NCBI RefSeq assembly: GCF_042468235.1
Contig: NZ_CP170386.1
Span: forward strand, 682,001 to 746,000
Source: Lonepinella sp042468235
GTDB lineage: Bacteria; Pseudomonadota; Gammaproteobacteria; Enterobacterales; Pasteurellaceae
Direction of reading: 5' to 3'
DNA length: 64,000 nucleotides
The notes beneath the pieces were generated by a model that had not been told where the DNA came from, did not search any database, and saw only the letters and a list, made by a program, of their open reading frames with translations. A program made the position numbers and the translations under genes. Positions within the stretch are counted from its first letter, which is position 1, and each line of letters begins with the position of its first letter. This document shows positions 17,355 through 26,653 of this stretch, one piece after another.

Positions 17355-18593
17355 ATGTCAACGTATGAACGCAATTATTTACTTGAACGATTTTTGAATT
17401 ATGTGTCTTTTGATACGCAAGCTAAAGTCGGTGCGAAGTATTCACCTAGCTCATCGGGTCAACTGAAATTAGCCAAGTATTTAGCGCAAGAATTACAGGC
17501 ATTAGGACTGAAAGAGATTAATCTTTCACCAAATGGCATTTTAACCGCTTATTTACCAAGTAATGTGATGAATGCACCTACTATCGGTTTAATTGCGCAT
17601 TTAGATACATCACCAGATTGTAGTGGCAAAAATGTCAATCCCGAAGTGATTGTGAATTATCGTGGGGGGGATATAGCCCTAGGTTTAGGGGAGCAATTTA
17701 TTAGTCCCGTGATGTTTCCTTTTATGCATCAGTTAATTGGCAAAACATTGATTGTGACGGATGGCACAACCTTATTAGGGGCAGATAATAAATCTGGCAT
17801 TGCGGAAATTATGACCGCACTTTCTATACTAAAAAACAGCGAACAAGCCCACTGTAATATTCGTGTCGCGTTTACGCCAGATGAAGAAATCGGCTTAGGA
17901 ATGCAATTTTTCCAAATAGATAAATTTCCTTGTGACTGGGCATATACCATTGATGGCGGAGCCGTAGGTGAACTGGAATATGAAAACTTTAATGCGGGTA
18001 GTGCCACGGTGACAATTTTTGGCAACGGCATTCATCCCGGTTATGCTAAAGATAAAATGATTAATGCGTTAACCCTAGCTTGTGAGTTTCAACAATTATT
18101 ACCCACCGATGAGGTACCAGAAAAAACCGCCGATAAACAAGGCTTTTTCCATTTAAATCGTTTTGTGGGTGATATTAATAAAGTGGAACTGCATTATTTA
18201 ATTAGAGATTTTGATAGTGACAACTTTGAGCAACGCAAAACGTTCTTAATTAATGCGGTAGCGCAATTTAATCAACAAAAAAATTTGCGTAAGCCGATCC
18301 AACTTGAGCTGCAAGATAGTTATAAAAATATGTATAACTGTATCCGTCAAGTACCACAATCTATTGAACTGGCAGATCGAGCTATGCGTGAATGTGGTAT
18401 TACACCAAATCATAAACCGATTCGTGGTGGAACCGATGGTGCTTGGTTAGCGGAGCAAGGATTGGCTTGTCCAAATATCTTCACCGGTGGTTATAATTTC
18501 CATAGTATTCATGAACTGATTAGTCTTGAAGGTATGGAAAGTGCGGTGCAAGTGATTTTGAAAATTGTAGAGTTAGCTGTAGAAAAAGATTAA
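17355..18593 (+). CDS. pepT: Peptidase T (tripeptide aminopeptidase)
   Basis: This cytoplasmic M20B metallopeptidase removes N-terminal residues from tripeptides. It is 412 residues long. The metal and catalytic motifs are AHLDTSPD, LLGADNKSG, TPDEEIG, IDGG, RGGTDGA and a late NFHSIHE. The ATG has AGAGGAG about 7 nt upstream. It stands alone, divergent from potA and closed by its own terminator. Confidence 0.97.
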   Translation: MSTYERNYLLERFLNYVSFDTQAKVGAKYSPSSSGQLKLAKYLAQELQALGLKEINLSPNGILTAYLPSNVMNAPTIGLIAHLDTSPDCSGKNVNPEVIVNYRGGDIALGLGEQFISPVMFPFMHQLIGKTLIVTDGTTLLGADNKSGIAEIMTALSILKNSEQAHCNIRVAFTPDEEIGLGMQFFQIDKFPCDWAYTIDGGAVGELEYENFNAGSATVTIFGNGIHPGYAKDKMINALTLACEFQQLLPTDEVPEKTADKQGFFHLNRFVGDINKVELHYLIRDFDSDNFEQRKTFLINAVAQFNQQKNLRKPIQLELQDSYKNMYNCIRQVPQSIELADRAMRECGITPNHKPIRGGTDGAWLAEQGLACPNIFTGGYNFHSIHELISLEGMESAVQVILKIVELAVEKD

Positions 18594-18651
18594 AAAAATA
18601 CCGCACTTTAAGCAACAGATCGCGGAGAATCAACTAAAGTGCGGTATTTTT
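18594..18651 (+). terminator. Terminator made from an inverted pair of uptake signals, after pepT
   Basis: A perfect 17-bp stem (AAAAATACCGCACTTTA at 18594-18610 with its complement at 18635-18651) directly follows the pepT stop. Each arm holds one uptake signal, and the right arm ends in a T-run. It can also serve cydC on the other strand. Confidence 0.92.
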
Positions 18652-18656
18652 ATACC

Positions 18657-20378
18657 TTAAATTCGTTGCACTAAAGAATGAAAATATCCTTTCTGTTGGT
18701 ATAATTCAGCATAATTTCCTTGTTCTACAAGTTCAGCACTATCAATGACTACAATATTATCAAACTGCTCAATAGCGGTTAAACGATGAGTTACCATCAG
18801 CAAGGTTTTATCTTGGCAATGTTGCAAAATCAGGTTTAACACTTGACGTTCAGTTTCACGATCTAAACCCTCGGTAGGTTCATCTAATAATAAAATTGGT
18901 GCATCACTCAATAAAATTCTCGCCAAGCCTAAGCGGCGTTGTTCACCGCCTGAAAGAGGGCGACCGCCATCACCTAACCATTGTTCTAAACCTTGTTCCA
19001 CTAAGTTTTGCAAACCAACTTGTATTAGCACGTCTGTCATTTTTTCATCGGAAAGCGGTGCTGCTGTGGCAAATTGCAGATTATTGCGTAAACTGTCGCT
19101 AAAAATATGCACCCGTTGAGTTAAAAAGCAAATTTGCTGGCGGAGAATATTTTCACTGTAAGCAGAAATCCGTTTATTGGCAAAATGAATTTCACCTAGT
19201 AGAGGATCATAATTTCGTACTAACAGTTGTAATAGAGTGGATTTACCACTGCCAGTTTTGCCCAAAATGGCAACTTTTTGTTTTGGTTTAATCTGTAAAT
19301 TCACCTGTTTTAAGGCAATATCTTGCCGTTCAGGATAACGAAAGCTGATATTTTTAAGATCAAATAAAACATTGGAAAAATTCACCGCAGTTTCTGTTCC
19401 CTCAAATTGTACCAGCGGTGGTTGGTCAATAATTTCGCTGACACGTTGAGCAGATGAAATCACTTGTCCAATATGCAAGAACGCTGCACCTAACGGCATT
19501 AAAATCTCAAAAGAGGCTAATGCGGATAGCGTAAACAAGCCAATAAATGCAAGACGATATTCTTCAATAGCAAATTCAATGTTGGAGGAAATCCATAAAG
19601 TCAATACCACTAATAAGCCATTAGTAAACATTAAAACAGCAGTAGAAAGTCCTGCTAAATTGCTTTCACGTTGTTGATAACTTTGCCATTGTTGTTCCGT
19701 TTGATCTAATTTTTGTTGCAAATTATCTTGTGCATTAAACAGTAATAATTCCGCTTGAGCCTGAATAAATTCTACAAAGTGCATACGATAAAGGGAACGA
19801 GATTGGGTGAGTTTATTACCGAAAGTTAAGCCTAAAAAATAAAATACACTTGGAATAATCAGTAATAGAATCAATAGGATTGCACCAATTAATAAGGCAA
19901 GGGAAAGATTAAATAGACTTAACACCAGAGTCATCATTCCAATCACCACTATCGCACTGATAAATGGAGCAATCAGGCGTAAATATAGGCTATCGAGCGT
20001 ATCCACATCAGCCACTAAGCGGTTAAGTAAATCACTGTTACGATAACGATTTAATACCGCAGGGGAAAGTGGAATAATTTTGCTGAATACCTGAACACGT
20101 AATTTAGCCAAAATACGGAAAGTGGCATCGTGAGTCATAATTTTTTCAGCATAACGCATTGCAGTACGACCAATCGCTAAACCACGTACGCTTGATGAGG
20201 GATAAAAATAGTTAAATAATGCTCCCGCCCCAGCAATGGCAGTAGCCGATAAAAACCAACCTGATAGAGTGAGCAAGCCAATACTGCAAGCAAGCCCGCC
20301 AATCATCAACACCACACCTAAAAACAGCGGAAATTTTGCCTGTTTAAATAAGGGTAAAAAAGGAAGTAATGAACGCAT
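18657..20378 (-). CDS. cydC: Glutathione/cysteine ABC exporter subunit CydC
   Basis: This is one half of the heterodimeric CydDC exporter that moves cysteine and glutathione to the periplasm and is needed for cytochrome bd assembly. It has 573 residues: an N-terminal six-helix domain (about 1-310), then an ATPase domain with Walker A LGKTGSGKSTLL, signature PLSGGEQRRLGLAR and Walker B ILLLDEPTEGLD. It starts 10 nt after cydD. Confidence 0.95.
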   Translation of the reverse strand: MRSLLPFLPLFKQAKFPLFLGVVLMIGGLACSIGLLTLSGWFLSATAIAGAGALFNYFYPSSSVRGLAIGRTAMRYAEKIMTHDATFRILAKLRVQVFSKIIPLSPAVLNRYRNSDLLNRLVADVDTLDSLYLRLIAPFISAIVVIGMMTLVLSLFNLSLALLIGAILLILLLIIPSVFYFLGLTFGNKLTQSRSLYRMHFVEFIQAQAELLLFNAQDNLQQKLDQTEQQWQSYQQRESNLAGLSTAVLMFTNGLLVVLTLWISSNIEFAIEEYRLAFIGLFTLSALASFEILMPLGAAFLHIGQVISSAQRVSEIIDQPPLVQFEGTETAVNFSNVLFDLKNISFRYPERQDIALKQVNLQIKPKQKVAILGKTGSGKSTLLQLLVRNYDPLLGEIHFANKRISAYSENILRQQICFLTQRVHIFSDSLRNNLQFATAAPLSDEKMTDVLIQVGLQNLVEQGLEQWLGDGGRPLSGGEQRRLGLARILLSDAPILLLDEPTEGLDRETERQVLNLILQHCQDKTLLMVTHRLTAIEQFDNIVVIDSAELVEQGNYAELYQQKGYFHSLVQRI

Positions 20379-20388
20379 ATTTTCTCTC

Positions 20389-22158
20389 TTATTGTACGTC
20401 TTGATGACGTTGGGCTAAAAGTTCAGCAAAATAACCTTGCTGTTGCAACTGTTCGAAGTGTCCTTGTTGCACCAGTTGCCCCTGTTGCATCACCAAAATC
20501 TGATCACATTGCTTTAAATCTTCAATACGGTGGGTGATCATCAAGGTGGTTTGGGCTTGATTAATTTGGGTTAATGCTGTCAACACTTGCGTTTCCGATT
20601 TAGCATCTAAGCTGGCTGTTGGTTCATCTAATAACAACAAATTACCTTGACGCAATAAGGCTCGAGCAATCGCCAAGCGTTGAGCTTGCCCTACCGATAT
20701 ACCCACACCGCCATCTTTAATTTCTGCATTTAAGCCAAGGTGATCAGTAAATTCTTTGGCGTTGGCTTGGCTTAACGCTATATCAATTTGTTCGTCCGTG
20801 GCTTGAATATCACCGAGTAACAGATTTTGTTTAATCGTCCCTTGCAACAACAATGGATTTTGCCCTACCCATGCAATTTGTTTTCGCCATTGGGTGAGAT
20901 CGGCTTGATTGAGTTCTATTCCGTTAATTTTCAAACTGCCTTGGTAAGGCAGAAAACCGAGTAATACGTTAATTAAAGATGTTTTTCCTGCCCCGCTTTG
21001 CCCCACCAACGCTGTATGAGATTGTTTAGCTAAATGAAAATTAAGCGGTTGGGTGAGAGCCTTGCCTTGTGGTGACAAGATTACCAAATTTTCTGCCATA
21101 ATTTCCACCGCACTTTGATTGGGAATTTGCTGGTTGTGGTCAGCTTGTACCGTTTGATAGTCAGTTTCAATAAATTCTGCAATAGCATCAGCTGCCCCAA
21201 TAGCGGCTGCTCGGTCGTGATAATAAGTGCCAAGATCACGTAGGGGTTGATAAAATTCAGGTGCGAGAATTAAACAGAAAAAGCCTGCAAATAGGGTAAT
21301 TCCAGTATTATTACTAAAACTACCAAAGTCAATTTGTCCGAGATAACTAAAACCAAAATAAACCGCGACAATGGCAATGGAAATAGAGGTAAAAAATTCT
21401 AACACCGCAGACGATAAAAATGCCATTTTTAATACGTCCATGGTGCTAATGCGATAATCTTCGGTGGATTTCTCAATATACTCAGTTTGTTCTTCGGCAC
21501 GGTTAAATAGACGTAGAGTTTCTAGCCCACGTAAGCGGTCGAGAAATTGCCCACTTAATTTGGCTAGCATTGCCATGTTTTGCTGATTTTTATCCGATGC
21601 TGCTAAACCGACTAAAATCATAAAAATAGGAATTAGGGGGGCGGTGAATAAGAGAATTAAACCAGCCACCCAATTAAGTGGAAAAACAGCAATTAAAATA
21701 ATAACGGGAACAATCGCCGACAACATTTGTTGAGGTAGATAACGAGCATAAAAATTATGTAGATTTTCCACTTGTTCCAGCATTAAACTTGCCCAGCTAC
21801 CAGCAGGTTTACCTTGAATGGTAGCAGGTCCGACAGAATGGATTTTATCCAAAATTTGTTGACGAATAATATTGCGTAATTGCCGACCACAGTTAAAGCC
21901 AATTCTTTCACGCAGATATAAAATCAATGCTCGCAATGCAAAACCAACAATCAAGCCGATAAAATAGGGTAATAGTTCCGAACGTGGAGTTTGTTGGATA
22001 ATAAAATGATGCAAAAGACTCGCCAGCAACCAAGTTTGTCCCACTAAAATCAAAGATGATAAAGTTGCAAGTCCCACATTTAGGCTTAATAATTTTTTTA
22101 TCGGTTTCTGTTGTTGTCGCAACCATTTAAACAGATATTTTTGACGTTGTTTTTCCAT
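20389..22158 (-). CDS. cydD: Glutathione/cysteine ABC exporter subunit CydD
   Basis: This is the partner of CydC, 589 residues. The membrane domain is followed by an ATPase domain with Walker A GQSGAGKTSL, the CydD-type signature ISVGQAQRLAIAR and Walker B LLLLDEPTASLD. The gene order trxB-cydD-cydC on one strand is the classical enterobacterial and Pasteurellaceae arrangement and ties thiol export to the thioredoxin system. Confidence 0.95.
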   Translation of the reverse strand: MEKQRQKYLFKWLRQQQKPIKKLLSLNVGLATLSSLILVGQTWLLASLLHHFIIQQTPRSELLPYFIGLIVGFALRALILYLRERIGFNCGRQLRNIIRQQILDKIHSVGPATIQGKPAGSWASLMLEQVENLHNFYARYLPQQMLSAIVPVIILIAVFPLNWVAGLILLFTAPLIPIFMILVGLAASDKNQQNMAMLAKLSGQFLDRLRGLETLRLFNRAEEQTEYIEKSTEDYRISTMDVLKMAFLSSAVLEFFTSISIAIVAVYFGFSYLGQIDFGSFSNNTGITLFAGFFCLILAPEFYQPLRDLGTYYHDRAAAIGAADAIAEFIETDYQTVQADHNQQIPNQSAVEIMAENLVILSPQGKALTQPLNFHLAKQSHTALVGQSGAGKTSLINVLLGFLPYQGSLKINGIELNQADLTQWRKQIAWVGQNPLLLQGTIKQNLLLGDIQATDEQIDIALSQANAKEFTDHLGLNAEIKDGGVGISVGQAQRLAIARALLRQGNLLLLDEPTASLDAKSETQVLTALTQINQAQTTLMITHRIEDLKQCDQILVMQQGQLVQQGHFEQLQQQGYFAELLAQRHQDVQ

Positions 22159-22239
22159 TTTGTATAAAATTTTAGGGGCGAACAGATGTTCGCCCGAAAT
22201 TACTCAAAGTTTAAAGGTTGGATAAATCCACTTAAAATA

Positions 22240-23193
22240 CTATTCTAATGCGTCCAAAAAACGTTCCGCATCTAGTGCTGCCATACAACCCGTTCCAGCA
22301 GAAGTGATTGCTTGACGATAATTATGATCCATCACATCACCTGCAGCAAAAACACCTTCTACGCTAGTTGCCGTAGCATTGCCATCTAAGCCTGATTTCA
22401 CCACAATATAGCCGTTATTCAAGGTTAATTGATCTTTAAAAATCTCTGTATTTGGGGCGTGACCAATAGCCACAAAAACGCCATCTATTTTCAATTCTTC
22501 GGTGTTGTCTGATTGCGTATCTTTCAAGCGGACACCCGTTACGCCGGTATTATCGCCCAACACTTCATCTAAAGTGCGGTAGGTATGCAGAATAATTCTG
22601 CCTTCTTCCACTTTTCTGTATAAACGGTCGATTAAGATTTTTTCCGCACGGAAGCTATCACGGCGGTGGATTAAATGTACTTCGCTAGCAATATTAGCTA
22701 AATATAATGCTTCTTCTACAGCACTATTACCACCACCAATGACGGCAACAGGTTTGTTACGATAAAAGAAACCATCGCAAGTTGCACAAGCCGACACACC
22801 ACGTCCTTTGAACGCATCTTCGGATGGCAAACCAAGATAACGAGCGGAGGCTCCAGTGGCAATAATTAAGGCATCGCAAGAGAAAGTTTGCACATCACCA
22901 TAAAGTTTAAATGGACGATGAGATAAATCTACTTTGCCAATATTATCAAAGATGATTTCCGTATCAAATTTTTCCGCATGTTGTAACATACGTTGCATTA
23001 ATTCTGGACCAGTTGTATCACCAAAATCACCAGGCCAGTTCTCGATTTCCGTAGTCGTAGTGAGCTGACCGCCCTGTTGTAAACCTGTCACTAGAACGGG
23101 TTTCAAGTTAGCACGAGCCGCATAAATTGCAGCTGTGTAACCAGCAGGACCTGAACCTAAAATTAATAATTTACTGTGTTTAATTTCTGACAT
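22240..23193 (-). CDS. trxB: Thioredoxin reductase
   Basis: This FAD- and NADPH-dependent reductase of thioredoxin has 317 residues. The N-terminal FAD motif is GSGPAGYTAAIYAARA, the redox site CATC lies in SACATCDGFF, the NADPH motif is GGGNSAVEEAL, and a C-terminal FAD block GVFAAGDVMD follows. It precedes cydD by 81 nt on the same strand. Confidence 0.97.
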   Translation of the reverse strand: MSEIKHSKLLILGSGPAGYTAAIYAARANLKPVLVTGLQQGGQLTTTTEIENWPGDFGDTTGPELMQRMLQHAEKFDTEIIFDNIGKVDLSHRPFKLYGDVQTFSCDALIIATGASARYLGLPSEDAFKGRGVSACATCDGFFYRNKPVAVIGGGNSAVEEALYLANIASEVHLIHRRDSFRAEKILIDRLYRKVEEGRIILHTYRTLDEVLGDNTGVTGVRLKDTQSDNTEELKIDGVFVAIGHAPNTEIFKDQLTLNNGYIVVKSGLDGNATATSVEGVFAAGDVMDHNYRQAITSAGTGCMAALDAERFLDALE

Positions 23194-23240
23194 AATAACT
23201 CCTTTTATTTATAAAGCCTGTTCATTATAACAAATTTTTA

Positions 23241-24089
23241 TTAATACAATAGCGAATAAATCAATCGGCGATACTTATTAGCCATAGGGTCGCTACCTAG
23301 AGCAGCAATAATTTCCAAAAATAGCCTTTTTACTTCACCGTTTTCTGCATTTAAATCTTGTCGCAAAATACTAAATAACAATTCTAACGCTTGCTCATCT
23401 CGATTGGCTTGATGAAGTTGTACAGCTAATTTTAACGCAACATCAGGACGTGGATTTTGCTCATAATCTTGTTGTAATTGCTGAATTTCGGGCGTATCGG
23501 CAGCTTTGATTAATAAATCAATTTGAGCTTGCAAGCCTTGCCAGCGACTATCACGATCTTGTAAAGGGATTTTATTCAAAATCTCTTGGGCTGGTTCGGT
23601 TTTTTTCATGGTAATATAGGTTTCCGCATAGAGTAGGGCTATATCACTATTTTTTTGTTCTGATGCTTGCCATGCTTCTTTTAATAAAGGTAAGGCGGCT
23701 TCATAGTTTTCAGCCTGTAAGAAATCCAACGCCAAATTAAATTTAATTTCTTCTTCTTTGGGTAAAATCAAGGCTAAATGTTGTTCAAGCTGATCTTCGG
23801 GTAAGGCGGTTTGAAACGCATCCACGGCTTGAGCTTCTTTAAATAAATAAGTGGTTGGCAAGGCTTGAATACCAAATTGCATGACAATTTGTTGTTCTGT
23901 TTCACAGTTGACTTTTGCTAGTAAAAATTGCCCTTGATATTTATCTGCATAACGGGTTAAAAGTGCGGTGAAATTTAACGAAGTTTCGTGGCTTGGAGCA
24001 TAAAATACCAAAACTAATGGCGTTTGTTGGGAAAGTTGTAACGTTTCTGTAATATTTTGTTGATTAATTTCAATAATATAGTCTTGCAT
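23241..24089 (-). CDS. ybbN: YbbN/CnoX-like thioredoxin-TPR protein lacking the CxxC pair
   Basis: This 282-residue protein has an N-terminal thioredoxin fold (about 1-110) and a C-terminal TPR-like helical region (about 115-282; FNLALDFLQAENYEAALPLLKEAW), the architecture of the chaperedoxin CnoX/YbbN. Where thioredoxins carry WCGPC, this protein reads FYAPSHETSLNF with no cysteine, so redox activity through that site is excluded and a holdase or GroEL-partner role is more likely. It lies upstream of trxB on the same strand, 47 nt apart. Confidence 0.85.
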   Translation of the reverse strand: MQDYIIEINQQNITETLQLSQQTPLVLVFYAPSHETSLNFTALLTRYADKYQGQFLLAKVNCETEQQIVMQFGIQALPTTYLFKEAQAVDAFQTALPEDQLEQHLALILPKEEEIKFNLALDFLQAENYEAALPLLKEAWQASEQKNSDIALLYAETYITMKKTEPAQEILNKIPLQDRDSRWQGLQAQIDLLIKAADTPEIQQLQQDYEQNPRPDVALKLAVQLHQANRDEQALELLFSILRQDLNAENGEVKRLFLEIIAALGSDPMANKYRRLIYSLLY

Positions 24090-24098
24090 ATTGTTTCC

Positions 24099-24878
24099 TT
24101 ATAAAAAATTCCACGATAAATTTGACACTAAACGGCAATGATCACATTTAAAATAAAACACGTCTGCAATGGGGGTATTTAACCACCATTCACCACCACA
24201 ACAAGGGCAACGACGTTGTTGTTCAGCACTCAAATTATCGCCCCCGATACGGTAAAGATAATAGTAGGTTGGCACATTAGTAGCCTGTTCTATCTCTTGA
24301 CATAATGCCCGACCATGTTTAGTTAAATGGCTATTAATATCTGAAATTTCAAGTAGGGCAGATTTTTCTAATACAGAACCATTCATCTGCAACTGATCGC
24401 AGGCTTGCCAATCTTCCAACCATTTGATTAAATCAAGGCTCAAGTGCGGTTGGTTTTGAGCAATTTTATACAGTGGAATTGGGGCAAGATTATCGCCATT
24501 CACCACAGGTGAGCTAGAGCGTAAATAAGTGGTGTAAAGCACTTGCCATGTTGGATCGTTTTGGTTGGTTTGATCTGACATTAAATCGTCTGCCACAATC
24601 TGAAAACTTTGCAAAAAAACACCGCACTTTTCCAAATTTTCAAGGCAACGATTGACTTCGCTGTTATTATGTTCAGGCAATAGGCTATGTTGTTCAGGGC
24701 AAATAACCTTGATTCCAAATCCAAATTGATCTTCTTGTTCCGCTTTAAAAACAGGAATCTCACGTCCCAGAATTTGCCCGTTATAACGCCATTCATCAAT
24801 CAGTTCAGCAAGTAGAATAAATTGCTGTTGGTATCGTTCAGGCTGTTTGTTTTGTAAAAAGATGTCGATGAGGTACAT
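24099..24878 (-). CDS. DUF2310 zinc-ribbon protein
   Basis: This 259-residue conserved protein of unknown function resembles the Pasteurellaceae/Vibrio DUF2310 family ('Zn-ribbon-containing, possibly nucleic-acid-binding'). The C-terminus has a four-cysteine zinc ribbon: CPCC near residue 225 and CDHC near 247. The rest shows no catalytic motif. It lies 9 nt before the ybbN-like gene and is probably co-transcribed with it. Confidence 0.75.
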   Translation of the reverse strand: MYLIDIFLQNKQPERYQQQFILLAELIDEWRYNGQILGREIPVFKAEQEDQFGFGIKVICPEQHSLLPEHNNSEVNRCLENLEKCGVFLQSFQIVADDLMSDQTNQNDPTWQVLYTTYLRSSSPVVNGDNLAPIPLYKIAQNQPHLSLDLIKWLEDWQACDQLQMNGSVLEKSALLEISDINSHLTKHGRALCQEIEQATNVPTYYYLYRIGGDNLSAEQQRRCPCCGGEWWLNTPIADVFYFKCDHCRLVSNLSWNFL

Positions 24879-24958
24879 TTTGCTGTCCTTTGAGAATTGC
24901 CGTTATCTTACCTGAATAAGTGATTGAGATCAAAATAGCAGATAACATTTAAAATTCT

Positions 24959-25008
24959 TTGCAAAGGATAAAAATGTAACTATAATTAATACCAAAAATA
25001 ATATTGGT
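24959..25008 (+). promoter_or_regulatory. hicAB promoter with a palindromic operator candidate
   Basis: TTGCAA (24959-24964) and TATAAT (24981-24986) with a 16-bp spacer form a good sigma-70 promoter. Just downstream lies the dyad ACCAA-N8-TTGGT (24991-25008), between the -10 and the hicA start. HicB-type antitoxins with a ribbon-helix-helix domain often repress their own operon, so this dyad is the natural candidate operator. Confidence 0.6.
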
Positions 25009-25015
25009 TGAGTTT

Positions 25016-25264
25016 ATGGGAAAGGCAGAAAAATTATTAGAGAAACTGGTTGGGGCAAAAAATACGTTTGTTTGGACAGATTTAGTCACTTTACTTGCAC
25101 AACAAGGTTATGAAAAGCAAGAAATGGCAGGATCTCGAGTACGATTTTTTAATGCGGAACGTGACCATATCATTTTATTACACAAACCACACCCTGAAAA
25201 TTATATCAAAGGCGGTGCGTTAAAATCCGTGAAAGAATCATTAAAACAGGTAGGTATATTATGA
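25016..25264 (+). CDS. hicA: HicA-family toxin (mRNA interferase-like)
   Basis: This 82-residue protein has the small double-stranded-RNA-binding-like HicA fold, with marks AGSRVRFFN and ILLHKPHPENYIKGGALKSVKESLKQVGIL. HicA toxins cut mRNA and are neutralised by HicB. The common catalytic His of GSH is Arg (GSR) here, as I recall for one known HicA subgroup, so activity needs care. ATG 25016 is preferred to TTG 25004, which lies inside the operator dyad. It overlaps hicB by 4 nt (ATGA). Confidence 0.85.
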   Translation: MGKAEKLLEKLVGAKNTFVWTDLVTLLAQQGYEKQEMAGSRVRFFNAERDHIILLHKPHPENYIKGGALKSVKESLKQVGIL

Positions 25265-25599
25265 CATTGTTAAATTACAAAGGTTATGTTGGCACGATTG
25301 AGCCTGACTTAGAAAATAATGTGCTATTTGGTAAATTAGCTTATATTCGGGATTTGGTGACTTATGAAGCGGAAACCTTGCCTGAATTAGAAAAAGAGTT
25401 CCGTGCGTCTGTGGATTTGTATTTAAGCGATTGTGCTAGTTTAGGTAAAACGCCTGACAAGCCATTTAAAGGTGTGTTCAATGTGCGGATCAGCGAAGAA
25501 TTACACCGTATGGCAGTGATAGCCGCTGGTGATATGTCGTTAAATGCCTTTGTGGGGGCAGCTATTCAGGAAAAAGTGAGTCGCACTGCAACTAATTGA
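25261..25599 (+). CDS. hicB: HicB-family antitoxin
   Basis: This 112-residue protein has an N-terminal partial RNase-H-like HicB fold (YKGYVGTIEPDLENNVLFGKL, then a DLVTYEAETLPELEKEF stretch) and a C-terminal ribbon-helix-helix segment (FNVRISEELHRMAVIAA). It should bind HicA and autoregulate the operon. Its stop lies just upstream of yqcC. Confidence 0.87.
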   Translation: MTLLNYKGYVGTIEPDLENNVLFGKLAYIRDLVTYEAETLPELEKEFRASVDLYLSDCASLGKTPDKPFKGVFNVRISEELHRMAVIAAGDMSLNAFVGAAIQEKVSRTATN

Positions 25600-25607
25600 G
25601 TGAAAAA

Positions 25608-25922
25608 ATGAAAGAACAAACCAAAACCCATTTACGTGATTTACAAAAAATCCTACAAGAACTAGACCTATGGCAAACTGTGCCACCGTCTGAACAAGCC
25701 TTTGCCAGTCAAGAGCCTTTTGCCATTGACTATATGCAAGCTCACGAATGGTTACAGTGGATTTTTATCCCGAGAATGTGGGCGTTGTTGGAAGCGGGAG
25801 CAGCGTTGCCAAGCAAAATTGCGATTTCACCTTATGTGGAAGAAGCCTTAAAAGAGCAAGAGCGGTTAAGTGAATTGTTAAGACCGATCATTGAAATTGA
25901 AAAGCTGTTAACTCAATGCTAG
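25608..25922 (+). CDS. yqcC: YqcC family protein (DUF446)
   Basis: This small protein of about 104 residues, of unknown function, has the family core AHEWLQWIFIPRMWALLEAGAALP. yqcC is next to the pseudouridine synthase gene truC in E. coli, and the same order with overlapping ends is seen here. An in-frame TTG at 25596 overlapping the hicB stop is an alternative start. Confidence 0.88.
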   Translation: MKEQTKTHLRDLQKILQELDLWQTVPPSEQAFASQEPFAIDYMQAHEWLQWIFIPRMWALLEAGAALPSKIAISPYVEEALKEQERLSELLRPIIEIEKLLTQC

Positions 25923-26626
25923 AAATCTTATATCAAGATCAATATATCGTTGCAGTGAATAAACCTGCGGGTATGTTGGTACATCGCAGTTGGTTAGATA
26001 GGCATGAAACACAGTTTGTGATGCAGACCTTGCGAGATCAAATTGGTCAGCATGTTTTCCCGATTCATCGTTTGGATCGCCCAACTTCGGGTGTGTTATT
26101 GTTTGCGTTAAATGCGGAAATCGCTAATTTAATTTGTCAGCAGTTTGAAAATAAAACCGTCCAGAAAAGCTATTTAGCGGTGGTGCGTGGTTATTTGATA
26201 GGTTCAGATCGTATAGATTATCCACTTAAAATTCAATTAGATAAAATTGCTGACAAATTTTCTCAAACAGATAAAGCTCCACAGCCAGCAATCACGGATT
26301 ATCAAGGCTTAAAAACTGTTGAAATGCCTTATGCGGTAGGGAAATATCAAACGGCACGTTATTCGTTAGTTCGTTTAATTCCACAAACAGGGCGAAAACA
26401 TCAGTTACGCCGTCATCTGAAACATATTTTTCACCCGATTTTAGGCGATACCCAATATGGTGATTTACACCAAAATAGAGCATTAGCAGAAAAAACAGGT
26501 GTAAGTCGGTTGATGTTACATGCCGAAAAACTTGAATTCAGTCACCCTGTCACAAATGAGTTAGTTCAGGTGAACGCTGGGTTAGATGAACAATGGAAAA
26601 CCCTGTTTGAAATATTTAAATGGTAA
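25916..26626 (+). CDS. truC: tRNA pseudouridine(65) synthase TruC
   Basis: This RluA-family pseudouridine synthase modifies U65 in the T-stem of some tRNAs. It has 236 residues. The catalytic motif HRLDRPTSGVLLFAL contains the active-site Asp, and GRKHQLRRHLKHIFHPILGD is the family C-terminal block. Its start overlaps the end of yqcC by 7 nt. Confidence 0.94.
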   Translation: MLEILYQDQYIVAVNKPAGMLVHRSWLDRHETQFVMQTLRDQIGQHVFPIHRLDRPTSGVLLFALNAEIANLICQQFENKTVQKSYLAVVRGYLIGSDRIDYPLKIQLDKIADKFSQTDKAPQPAITDYQGLKTVEMPYAVGKYQTARYSLVRLIPQTGRKHQLRRHLKHIFHPILGDTQYGDLHQNRALAEKTGVSRLMLHAEKLEFSHPVTNELVQVNAGLDEQWKTLFEIFKW

Positions 26627-26653
26627 TATGATGATGAATGAAAGGAGAAAAAG

